From: Halichondria panicea
Taxonomy: Eukaryota; Porifera; Demospongiae; Suberitida; Halichondriidae
Assembly (NCBI RefSeq): GCF_963675165.1
Contig: NC_087379.1
Span: forward strand, 6,279,839 to 6,343,838
DNA: 64,000 bases
Reading direction: 5' to 3'
The first letter of the stretch is position 1; every line of letters starts with the position of its first letter. A program made the translations under genes and the position numbers. Shown here piece after piece: positions 22,661-33,975 of the stretch. The notes beneath the pieces were generated by a model. That model saw nothing but the letters and a program-made list of their open reading frames with translations. It was not told the DNA's origin and searched no databases.

Positions 22661-23027
22661 TCAAGTGTTCAAACAATTTTTAGGGAATTCTGCAACAGCT
22701 TGAAAAGCTGTTGCATATAATTATAAGAGCTTATCAACTTTAGAGTCAACTCACGGTTAGCACTCAGGGCCTCGTAAAATACAACAATTACGACCCAGCC
22801 TCTCATGTATACGATATGGTGCATTGCACATGAGGGAATGTGAAATTGTGGGAATTGTGGACTGAAATTGTTTGCAGTTTTAGTGTATATAACTAAAACT
22901 GCAATGTATTGATCATCGAACGTGATATTGAAAGCACAAATATCACTTGTACATTGACCATTGGGGGGAGAGGCTGTAAAATTGAAATTTATGACTTTTG
23001 CGGGTGACCACGCTAGATCTACGGTGT

Positions 23028-23567
23028 GTTGGTAGTCGAGGCAGTGGTAACCTTCAGTTTAGTGACCCATTTGATATTTGTTACAACAGAAGAGACAACA
23101 ACCTGTATGTGACTGATAATTGTAACCACAGAATACAAGTGCTCTCTACTGAACTAAAGTTCGTACGATGTTTCGGTACACCTGGCAATGGGAACAGACA
23201 ATTACAAAACCCACTGTATGCATCATTTGATAGTGCCAACAACCTCTATGTTACTGAGTACATTAATCATCGAGTACAAGTCTTCACTGCTGAAGGTCAA
23301 TTCCTGAGAACCTTCTCACAAAAAGCCAACGGTCAGAAGCTGAGTTATCCCTATTCCATAGCCATCGACAGCAGTGACACAGTGTACGTCAGTGAGAATG
23401 GACCGCATCATGTGAGTGTGTTCACATCTCAGGGAGCCTACATCACCACGTTTGGTGGGCAAGGAACGAAAGAGGGACAGTTTAATGGCATTTATGGACT
23501 CGCTATTGATAGCATTGATTCTGTTGTTGTGTCCGATCAAGACAACGGGCGACTACAGACATTCTAA
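23028..23567 (+). pseudogene. NHL-only relic of a TRIM-NHL gene (array copy 4)
   Basis: 180 in-frame codons encode roughly the last four NHL repeats (GSRGSGNLQFSD to RLQTF, stop). Upstream, GACCACGCTAGATCTACGGTGTG matches non-coding sequence far upstream of copy 5 (25621-25643) and is fused directly to NHL sequence, so about 2.3 kb including promoter, RING, B-boxes, coiled coil and filamin domain was lost in one deletion. No ATG begins the frame. The reading frame has no stop, which points to a recent event. Confidence 0.9.
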
Positions 23568-23987
23568 TGAGATAAGAAGTTTAGAGTGTCAGGTACTGTG
23601 TACATTTTTTGTGGTGTTAATTTGTGTTCTAGTCTGAAATCCGACAAGTGAACCTGGTTTGGCTTAGTGTGAAAATTGTTGTAATAGTACGTCTTTAAGT
23701 TGATTTGTTTGAAAATCTGTGGTTATCAGCTGTGAATTAATTGTCTGTTTTAGCACATGAAGTATGCATGGAAAATTCACTGTTTACTTGATTCTCTTTA
23801 TTGCACTCACACTCTGCCAGCACATGTCATTAATATGTTACAAATGGTTCAGTGGATGCTGAGAGAATCATAATATTATATTGACAGACATTGTCAGTCA
23901 ACTATGGTCAAATGGACCCAGAATTAGATTGCCTGTACTGTCGGGTTACCTCAAACTATTACTGTTGTATTAGTGTGTACACTCAAT

Positions 23988-24140
23988 ACCTACACAGCCT
24001 TGTCCTCGTAACTGCCTTACTAATACTAATATAATACCTACACAGCATTGTCCTCGTGACTGCCTTACTGATACTAATATAATACCTACACAGCCTTGTC
24101 CTCGTGACTGCCTTACTGATACTAATACCTACACAGCCTT
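23988..24140. repeat. 48-bp tandem repeat, about 3 copies
   Basis: Units starting ACCTACACAGC at 23988, 24036, 24084 and 24127 (last spacing 43), each containing TTGTCCTCGT(A/G)ACTGCCTTACT. The sister repeat near 21035 has a single unit. Confidence 0.9.
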
Positions 24141-24211
24141 GCATTGTCTAACCTCAAAACTCTTGTCAGGATTTCCAGCGCTGTTTTATAATTATCTCTC
24201 CTTTTCTCGAG

Positions 24212-24405
24212 GCTCTGGTACGATATTTGTGCTCACCAAAGTTGACCTGGCGGAGAAGGGTGGAGTCAAACAAGACAGGGTGAGTGTGTGTGACCAATCA
24301 GATTGATGCTATATAACTGATTGCCCCTGCAGATGCTCTCAATTCTGGATGGTCAGTTGTTCTCAATGAAGGCCCTTGGATACTATGCCTGGTTACTGGG
24401 AGAGG
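24212..24405 (+). pseudogene. OPA1: OPA1-like G4 exon remnant, repeat B
   Basis: Encodes GTIFVLTKVDLAEKGG, closer to OPA1 than repeat A at 21095 (LAEK), then KQDR, after which the frame is lost. ALGYYAWLLGE is still readable in another frame. Together with repeat A it confirms that the G4 exon belonged to the duplicated unit. Confidence 0.8.
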
Positions 24406-24409
24406 TATG

Positions 24410-26245
24410 TATATATATATATATGTGTACTGTACTTATCATGAACTGTTACACTCTAGCGGAGCAGTTTTCTAAGTGATTTTGTGTTCATGTGTCCTAA
24501 TTGTTAATGTGTATATAGAATGTATAGGGAGTCCATCAACAATCAGGCACTGCGCTTTAAGAGCTAGTGTGCATGCGTTGGATATTAATATTGTACATAA
24601 CCATGATAACTATAGTGGGCTTCGACTGGTTCTTTCTAATTATGGATTTTTATATGTGAGCACGTTAGACTTTGAATCTAAGTTCAATTCTTGGCAGGAC
24701 CTTTATTTTTTTATAGTACAGCTCGTGATTTTCTGCATATTCTACGGTGGCCCTGAGCGCTACTAGTAGTTCACCTTAGCTACTTAATAGTTCACCTACC
24801 TTAGCTACTTGATAGTTCGCCTACCTTAGCTACTTGATAGTTCAACTACCTAAGTTTGTAAGTTCAACAACCTTAGCTACTTGATAGTTGACCTACCTTC
24901 GCTGCTTGATAGTTCACCTACCTTAGCTAAAACAAAATTCAAGAGTTTGAACAGAGCTGCAAGCCTCTGCTGACGTGACATGATGCAGCAGCCATTAATT
25001 TTAGCTTTTATACTTGTACTTTTGGCATTCTTTTTAGCACCAATTGCAATCATGGTCAATCATTTCCCACTATTGAGTTTTCCCGTAATTCCGTGATTAG
25101 TTATAAGCGGCAATAATTAGTCGCGAGACTAGCAATAATTATTACCTATAAATTATTGTGTGTATTAGCAATAGCTATACTAGTAGCTTTATGTTATGTC
25201 AGCTATGACACATTACACCGAGGTATTCAGCACCCGCGGTGCTTTCATATATATATTCTTTCAGTTAAGTGTTCAAACAATTTTTAGGGAATTCTGCAAC
25301 AGCTATAGGTACATATAATTACAGGAGCTATCAACTTCAGAATCAACTCAAGGTTAGCACTCAGGGCCTCGTAAAATACAACAATTACGACCCAGCCTCT
25401 CATGTATACGATATGGTGTATTGCACATGGGGGAATGTGAAATTGTGGGAATTGTGGACTGAAATTGTTTGCAGTTTTAGTGTATTTACTAAAACTGCAA
25501 TGTATTGATCATCGAATGTTGATATTGAAAGCACAAATATAATAATCCAGTTTTCTATACTTGTACATTGACCATTGGGGGGAGAGGCTGTAAAATTGAA
25601 GTGTATGACTTTTTGCGGGTGACCACGCTAGATCTACGGTGTGTGTAAGTGGTTTCGTTATTGTATTGCAACAGTAGACTTGTAGCAGCTCGATTTTTTT
25701 TGAAAAAGAGAAGTTGAAGAGCACATCAAAATGTGCGAATACTGTGTAGAATGCTTGGTTAAGTAGTCGGTTCTAGTCTGAGTTTGTGAATTTTTATCAA
25801 GCCTGGAGAGTAGAGGGAACAACACATCTTCCTGCTATTGTGGAAATGGTTGCTATGAATATTGTTACATTATTGACATCTGGTGAATCTCACATGACAT
25901 TCTGTGTTGCTTCTCTTAATAATTCTAGCTGAATGTCCTACACAAGGAATTGTGAGTTTATCCCTTAATGTGCTGACTTGTATGACTGTACATGTGTTGA
26001 CTGTCTGTATGTGTGCTAGTATGTGTACTAGGAATGAATAATATGAATATAAATACCGTACTTCTTCGCAATAAGGCACCCCCTGAGAATTTGCATACAT
26101 GTAGAACCGTATAAATTTTGAATACACTAGATCAAGTGGCACCTTTAATATTTAGAAGAAAATTAATACAGTGCAGTTTGTAAAACTTCAATTTTCCTCA
26201 CATGCCAGTAAGAAGCCTTACAAGACTTGATCATATCCCAAAACC
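24410..26245. other. 5' flank of TRIM copy 5
   Basis: No gene. Contents: spacer homology to 21300-21550; a 25-bp minisatellite (TTAGCTACTTGATAGTTCACCTACC, about six units, 24766-24930); a second copy of the GCACCCGCGGTGC-ended element (about 24940-25255); and at about 26054-26174 a possible small TA-flanked MITE (TACCGTACTTCTTCGC). The putative 5'-UTR acceptor seen in copies 1 to 3 is altered here (CCTCACATGCCAG). Confidence 0.6.
24766..24930. repeat. 25-bp minisatellite
   Basis: About six imperfect units of TTAGCTACTTGATAGTTCAC plus CTACC. Absent from the sister spacers near 21580 and 28900. Confidence 0.9.
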
Positions 26246-28468
26246 ATGGCCGAGAGAGTGACGACAAAAGAAGCTCTCAAGAAACTCGATGCTCAACTTG
26301 AATGCTCCCTTTGTCTCGACACTTTCAAGCAGCCGAAACTCTTGCCTTGTTTTCATGTGTTTTGTAAGTCCCCGTGTCTGGAAAAACTAGTGACCAAGGA
26401 TGGACGCTCCCTCACTTGTCCCACCTGTCGACACGTTGTCCCACTGTCAGAGAGGGGAGTGGCTGGACTGCAATCAGACTTCCACATTGACCACTTGTTT
26501 GAGATACAAGATGCTTTCAACAAGGCCGATGATACAAACTGTGGCAGCTGTGAGGATGGCAAAGCCACCGGATACTGTAACGACTGTGGGGACTTTTTGT
26601 GTGACAGGTGTCAAGCTGCTCACAAGTTTGTTAAATACACTCGTCAACATAAACTGATTTCGCTGGATGAACTGAAAGTTCAAGTGACTAGTCTGGTTCC
26701 CCCCAAGAAGGCTGTCCCCCATTGCCCCAAACACTCGGGGAATGACCTCAAGATATACTGCGATACCTGCTCCACACTCATTTGCATGGACTGCACCATT
26801 CGTCTCCACAAAGACCACAACTACGACCTGGTGGCTGATGTGCTGACCAAGCACAAAGAAGAACTTGTCTCCAGTCTCAAACCAGTCAAAGAGAAGCTGG
26901 ACAGTGTACAACGAGCTCTGAAGGACTTTGACACAAGAGCCAAGGCAATCCACAATCAGAGGGCCGCGATTGAAGCCAACATCCACAAGGAGATTGATGA
27001 ACAACATCGACTGTTAGATCAACGAAGGGCAGAGCTTGTAGGAGAGCTAGAGATGCTGACTCAGCAGAAACTGAAGGATCTGGCGGCACAAAGGGACCAA
27101 GTGGAGATCACTCAGGTGAAACTGACCAGCTGTCTGGAGTACGCTGAGGGGGGTCTCAAAACAGGCACAGACGGTGAAGTACTCGAAATGAAAACTTCCG
27201 TTCTCAAGAGAGTCAAACGAATTTCTACTGAATTCGATCGAAACACAATTCAGCCAGAAACAAAGGCTGACATAGAACTGATCACAAAAGGAAAAGAACC
27301 TCTCCAACAAGCTTGCCGAAGTTTCCTAGAGATTGATCACAGTGGATCATTCAGCTTAGAGAACAGCCACACGACAGGAGATGGTCTGAAAGGTGCTACA
27401 ACTGGAGAAACAAAAACTGTATCGTTTAAAGCAAAAACCAAGAGTAACAGAAATGTCAAACGCAAACTCGACCTCAAAGCTGAACTCGTGCATTTGGAGA
27501 GCAAAGATATATTGAAATGTGAAGTGATCGATCAACAACACGGCAAACATAAGATCAACTATCGCCCAATGAAACGAGGAAAGCATAAACTACACATCAC
27601 TGTCAATGAGGACGCAGTACGAGGCAGTCCATTCCCAATAGCTGTAGCCCCATCACCACAGAGCTTTGTCAAGACTTCCCGAGTTGTACGAGGTGTGAAC
27701 AGTCCACGAGGCACTGTCTTCAACAGTAAGGGACAGTTGGTTGTTGTTGAAAGTAATGGAGCTACTGTCTCTGTATTGACACCAGAGGGTGAGAAGATAC
27801 GAACGTTTGGTCAGCTGAAGAATGCACATGGAGTGACTGTGGACAAAGACGACAAAATTTATGTAGTGGAGAATGGCAATCATCGTGTGAATAAGTTCTC
27901 ATCCGCCGGAGATTTTGTTAAAGTTAGTGGTAGTCAAGGCAATGGTAACCTTCAGTTGTATATCCCAGTTGGCATCTGTTATAACAGAAGAGACAACAAC
28001 TTGTATGTGGTTGATCAGGGTAACCACAGAATACAAGTGCTTTCCACTGATTTGAAGTTCATACGGTGTTTCGGTACACAAGGCAATGGGAACGGACAAT
28101 TACAAAACCCACTGTATGCATCATTTGATAGTGCCAACAACCTCTATGTGACTGATCGTGGTAACCATCGAGTACAAGTCTTCACTGCTGAAGGTCAATT
28201 CCTGAGAACAACCTTCTCACAAAAAGCCAACGGTCAGAAGCTGAACTCACCCTGGGCCATAGCCGTCGACAGCAGTGACACAGTGTACGTCAGTGAGAAT
28301 GGACCGAATCATGTGAGTGTGTTCACATCTCAGGGAGCCTACATCACCACGTTTGGTGGGCATGGAACGAAAGAGGGACAGTTTAATAACATTTATGGAC
28401 TCTCTATTGATCGCAATGACTCTATTGTTGTATCCGATCAAGACAACGGGCGACTGCAGATATTCTAA
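26246..28468 (+). CDS. TRIM-NHL protein, array copy 5
   Basis: Intact single-exon gene, 740 residues, domains as in copy 1: RING, B-box 1, B-box 2, coiled coil, filamin-type domain, NHL propeller. The acidic linker before B-box 1 is shorter (FNKADDTN) than in copies 2 and 3 (FNKAEDDNDTN). All zinc ligands seen in copy 1 are present, including the C-x3-C spacing. It is very close to copy 3 from B-box 2 to the filamin domain. It is the last member of the array; no OPA1-like exons follow it, though general 3'-flank and spacer homology continues to about 29170. Confidence 0.95.
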   Translation: MAERVTTKEALKKLDAQLECSLCLDTFKQPKLLPCFHVFCKSPCLEKLVTKDGRSLTCPTCRHVVPLSERGVAGLQSDFHIDHLFEIQDAFNKADDTNCGSCEDGKATGYCNDCGDFLCDRCQAAHKFVKYTRQHKLISLDELKVQVTSLVPPKKAVPHCPKHSGNDLKIYCDTCSTLICMDCTIRLHKDHNYDLVADVLTKHKEELVSSLKPVKEKLDSVQRALKDFDTRAKAIHNQRAAIEANIHKEIDEQHRLLDQRRAELVGELEMLTQQKLKDLAAQRDQVEITQVKLTSCLEYAEGGLKTGTDGEVLEMKTSVLKRVKRISTEFDRNTIQPETKADIELITKGKEPLQQACRSFLEIDHSGSFSLENSHTTGDGLKGATTGETKTVSFKAKTKSNRNVKRKLDLKAELVHLESKDILKCEVIDQQHGKHKINYRPMKRGKHKLHITVNEDAVRGSPFPIAVAPSPQSFVKTSRVVRGVNSPRGTVFNSKGQLVVVESNGATVSVLTPEGEKIRTFGQLKNAHGVTVDKDDKIYVVENGNHRVNKFSSAGDFVKVSGSQGNGNLQLYIPVGICYNRRDNNLYVVDQGNHRIQVLSTDLKFIRCFGTQGNGNGQLQNPLYASFDSANNLYVTDRGNHRVQVFTAEGQFLRTTFSQKANGQKLNSPWAIAVDSSDTVYVSENGPNHVSVFTSQGAYITTFGGHGTKEGQFNNIYGLSIDRNDSIVVSDQDNGRLQIF

Positions 28469-29489
28469 CGAGATAAGAACTTTAGGCCGGTACTGTGTAC
28501 ATTTTTTGTGGTGTTATTTTGTGTGGTTAGGCTTAGTGTGAAAATTGTTGTAACAGTAGTCTTTAAGTTTTGATATGTTTGAAATCTATGGTTATTAGCT
28601 GTGAATTAGTTTTAGCTCATGAAGTATGCGTGGACAATTCACTGTTTACTTGATTCTCTTTATTGCACTCACACTTTGCCAGCACATGTCATTAATATGT
28701 TACAAATGGTTCGGTGGATGCTGAGAGGAGCATAGTGACAATCAGGCACTGCACTTTAAGAGCTAGTGAGTTGGATATTAATATTGTACGTAACTATAGT
28801 GAACTGGGCTTCGACTCTTTAACAGTATAATTATGGATTTTTATATGTAAGCACGTTGTACTTTGAATCCCAAAAATTTGAGCTCAATTCTCGGCAGGAC
28901 CTTTATTTTTTTATAGTGCAGTGCTCATTGAATTGCAATTATAAGTTGTCTGCATATTCAGCACACGTTTTCTGAGGTAGTGGCAAGCTAGCCAACTCTG
29001 GCAGGTCAACAGGTCAGAGAAGTTGGACACATTCAGAGAAGCACTCAATTGTAAAGACACAGACAGCAATTAAAGAGACTGACTGCGCCATGTGTGAACC
29101 TCTATAATTATGTAGTATCTTCCGTTTGTATAAAAATGTATACATAATTGTGATACTGTAGGTCATCAAAATATCTCAACTATTAATTATATCAAGGGCG
29201 TATAAGAGAATATGTATTCTTTTGGTACGTAAATCAGCAACATACGTGTAATACCTGGTATACATATACAACACTATAATTATTATAATTATAATAATTA
29301 TTATGGTTGTCAAAAACAATTACTCAAACAGCATAATATATACAGCTAAAAATAAAACGTGTACAACAGAGCAAAAACTGACAATTAAATACAAAATATT
29401 GTTAATAGTAGTGAAATCATCACATGGTGTTTTGAAAACCTACTACTTGTATACAATTAAGTCCTAGCTACATACATGCAGTGGGTGAT
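28469..29489. other. 3' end of the TRIM array
   Basis: No gene. 28469-28735 matches the 3' flanks at 20632 and 23568; 28735-29170 matches the 21410-21850 spacer. The G4 exon present between these blocks in the other two repeats is deleted here. 29170-29480 is AT-rich and probably holds the 3' UTR of the Eph gene. Confidence 0.65.
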
Positions 29490-32400
29490 TCACACAGTCA
29501 CAGATGGCTGCCTAGTGAGTTGAGTCTGAGCCTTCTCTATACTGCTAGTGATACGATACAAGTGCCCCGAGAGTGTGATCCCCATGGTCTTAAGGTCGGC
29601 CTCTGTGAGCTGCAACACTTGGTTGATGTCGTTCAGCCCGGCTTCATCGAATTTGACCTTATAACGTTCCATCTTGATGGCTATGAGCCACATCTCAACG
29701 GTGGGGTAGTCGAGAGGGTTGAGGATGTTGGCACTGCTCAGGTACGTCTTGGGCACCTTCTTAGGGGCAACAGGTGGGTCAGGTACGCTGTAGGGGAGGG
29801 GGACATGGTGACCATTATACAGAATTAGAGTGCTACTGTGTTATGATTTATACACAGTATAATATACAAAGGTGATATTTACAATTGGGTCTTTCATTTT
29901 GAAATGGTTGCCTAGTCAAATAAAGTATGTGATATCAAGGCATGCAACTGACTATCAATCCTACATGCAGCAAACTAAAGCCACAGAAGACCAGATAATG
30001 CTATGTACTGTACATACAAATCTATTAATAGAATTTATTTTTAGATATTACTGTACTTTCCACTGCCCCCTTTAGTTTTTGCTCGCAAGTTGTTGCATGC
30101 CCTCTCTATTTTATACGGCCTTGGTGATAATATTGTCATGTACGTACTTTATCTTCATGTTATTCTCCAAAAGTTGGTCCAAGTATTTGACAATGTCAGC
30201 AAATGTTGGTCTGTCGTTCTTCTCAGCACACCAGGAGTTGAGCATAAGATCGTACACAGGTTGTGGACAGCCCTGTGTGTGTGTGTGTGTGTATGGGGGG
30301 GAGGGGGGCTAGGTACAGGAAGGGTACGTATGTACATCAGAGATAAAAATATTGGGTGTTAATGATAGAGTTGTGCGTGTCGGTGACAAATAATGACAGC
30401 TTACATGAGGATTCTCCAACCTGTATCCAGCCTCTAGTTTATCCAACACCTGAGAAACGAAACAACCACATTGTTAATTAAATCATACAAACCCACACCC
30501 ACACAGAGTCCAAGGTATGCATATACCAGCACACCCCCCCCCCCACGCCATACACTTCCTCACACACTCACAATCTGGTTGTCCCAGTCCTCGGCTTCGT
30601 AGGGATGCTGTCCGTAGCTCATGACCTCCCAGAGTAGCACACCGTAGCTCCACACGTCACTGGCAGAGGTGAACCGACGACGGAAGATTGCCTCAGGGGC
30701 AGTCCAGCGGACAGGAATTTTGCCACCCTAACAACAGAAAAACAGTACACATGACTTGAACACACTAATGGTCCGTGAAACACAGTGGATACATGTAGGT
30801 AAAAACCACAACAGAAACTATGTACACTGCATGCTCCATTACACACTGCATATGTAAACACGGTCCATATGAGCACAATTGACCACCATGCTGGGAAGTG
30901 ACTTTACTACCAACATTGTCACATTGTGTTGAATAGTTTCGAAGAGAGTGTTACACTGACCTTCTTGACATCGTACTCATCGTCGACTGTTTCCCTAGAT
31001 AGTCCAAAATCAGCCACCTTGCAAGTCTCATCCTTACCCACCAGCACGTTGCGAGCAGCCAGGTCCTACGAGGGAAGGAGGGGGTGGGGGAGACTGTCGT
31101 CATGACACAACAGGTATTGAAGTATTTACAGTAATAGATTGCTTAGGTTATAGCCAGGAACTGATATTATAATAGCAAACAACACATTCTTAGTGTGAAC
31201 TGATGAAAACATTATCTACAATTGCCGGGAAGTGTACACATATCGACATGCACAAACACAAGCATTACACTTATGCTGTCTCTTACTTACACTGACTCAC
31301 CCTGTGCACAAAGCCAACCGTGGAGAGATAGTCCATACCAGCAGCCACACAACGTGCCATTTTCACTTGACGTTCCACTGACAGATGATCATCGTTTTTC
31401 TGTACAGAGGAACACAAACAGCCATAAATTGTGAGACACGAGGGCCTCTAATTGTCACTGATCTAAACAGTACTGCTATGCTTGTCATGTTAGCAGCAAG
31501 AGTACATCAGTATGCAAGGGGAGCAAACAATATTGAATGCACATGAGGGTGGGTGGTGGGTGGTAAAGTTCCAATTCTACAGCTATAAATTGTTTGACCT
31601 CGTTCCATTGAGCTCTATGTAGCATCAGGAGCATGCATAGACTGTGGTTTAAGAGTCACGACATCCTCTAACCAACCACCATGTTTGGCAATTGTGGTGC
31701 CTATAAAGAACTGGATTTATGGCTTCCAAAGATGTTGAAACCATAGTTGAAACCATAACTCAGGTCACACTACTGGTTGTTAAATCAGCCCACTTTGAGC
31801 AACATACTCCCATTCATTACATTCTGTGTGCATTCTTAGATCATTTTCGCACCCTTATAATAAGGTGAGGTGACCTCTTGGGGTGGGGGTGGGCCTAGCA
31901 AGGTGAATCAATGGACTCCCCTAGGTTATTCAAACATGGGGACACATATACCCTACCCAAAATCAAGGATTGGAAATGTCAGCTATTTTAGCTCTAGCTC
32001 TCTCCTCACCCTGAGGTAGTGGTAGAGAGAGCCGTTCTCTACAAACTCCATGACGATCATAGCAGGCTCCACTCTGGTGACCACTCCGTACAGCTTGATG
32101 ACATTTGGGTGATCAAACTGACCCATTATGGACGCCTCTGTCAGGAAGTCGTTCTTCATTTTATGGGAGGAGCCAGGCTGTGGGAGAGGAAGTGTATTGT
32201 TTGTGAGCGTAAGGTAGTGAAAGTATGTTTAGACTGACTGTGTCCTTTTAAAGGCTGCTATAGCAATTTGAAACCACAGGAAAACACTCACTGTTTATAC
32301 AGCACAGTCGTATATATAGAACAGTTTTCATAGGCACTGTAAGTGACCTTACAAATAAGAAAGGCACTATGAACCAGGACTGTGTTATTGTACGCTTGAT

Positions 32401-33929
32401 TCCCATTAACAATTGTAAACCACCCACTCTCTAATGGAGGCTAAAACACACAGAATGAAACTAACTCACTTTGAGAGTTTTGACGGCCACAGGAATCTGC
32501 TGCTTCCCCCCCTCGGACTTCCATGTTCCCTTGTACACGTCACCAAACTCCCCCGACCCAATGTCCTCCATGAGACGCAGCATCTTGGGTGGTATCTCAG
32601 AGGCAAAGTCCTTCACTGCATCGCCGGGGCTCGTGTACGTGGTAGGGTCAACGTACATACGCCTGCCAATATTGGGGAGTGCAATGGAGTTCTCTTCAGC
32701 ATAGTGACTGACTGTAGGAGATGGGGAGGGGGATGAGCATTAAAAGATGTGCATTCTGGCCAAAACAAAACACAGTGTATTCTCGGTCAGCAGGTCCTTT
32801 TCAGTGACAAAGATTTTGAGTTATAATGCACACTGCACTTCCCAGAGGGCATACAATGCACGAGACATAAAACCAGCTCCAAGACAACAGTGAAATTACA
32901 ATAAAAACTGAGTAGTGATATTGTGGGTCAACCTTCACCCTCTATAATACAACCAGGTCAATAGGTCCCCACCTATGGACAGGCCACCATTGTTACACAA
33001 AAAGGGTGCACTGTACACATAAAATAAATTAATGCACTTACTTGTTTCCTTGACAATTTTCTTCTGGCGCCATCTGTGAGCACGGGTTAGAAAAACACAA
33101 AGTGAATGAAACAGCCTAACAAACATGTGAAGCTACCAGTCATGCATTGTACCAAGATTTCATTAGGAACTCTTGGTTGTACATAGTGATACTATATATT
33201 TATTAGTACATGCAAGCTCTATAATGATGCACTCACAGACAACAGAAGAGCAATAGGACGACTACAACGAGGATGATAATCACTGCGACCACCCCGATCA
33301 CAGCACCCACTACCACGGCAGTGTTCACTGCCAGGAGGGTGATAGGTATAGCCTCACCCCTCGCTAGGAGGATGAAGAACTCTTCCTCAGGTATCAGATC
33401 TGATATGTCCGTCTCTGATGTCACAAACACTATGTAGGCAACTTCAGGAGTTAGTCCTGCGTGTGTGTGTGTGTGTGTGTGTGTGTGCATTTGGTCAATA
33501 TTCATAAAAAGTGTTTGTTGGCTATTTTGGTGAAGTAGCTACTAGTAGCTTTCTTCTTTTTGCATGGCCGTGCAAAAAAGTAATTTTGTGTGCCAGGGAT
33601 CAAACAATAATTGATCAATAGGTTCCTACATACGTATCCTATAATAGTGGCTATTTGGATGTGTGTGTGTGTGTGTGTGTGTGTGCGTGCGTGCGTGCGT
33701 GTATGTGTACAATATTAATAGTAGCACACTCTTTACCTCTTATCACTCCCGTGGTGTCGGTGACAGTGTTAGAAAATGTGATACTTGTCTCCCCATCAAC
33801 CCTGTACCAGAGGTTGTATCGTAGCTCATCTCTCGCCCTACCACCAGTGAACACTGGCTCGTCCCAGGCTAGTGTTAGTGTGGTACTGGATCTATCCACC
33901 ACCCTCACGTTGAGCGGAGGGGACGGAGG

Positions 33930-33975
<46 letters not shown>

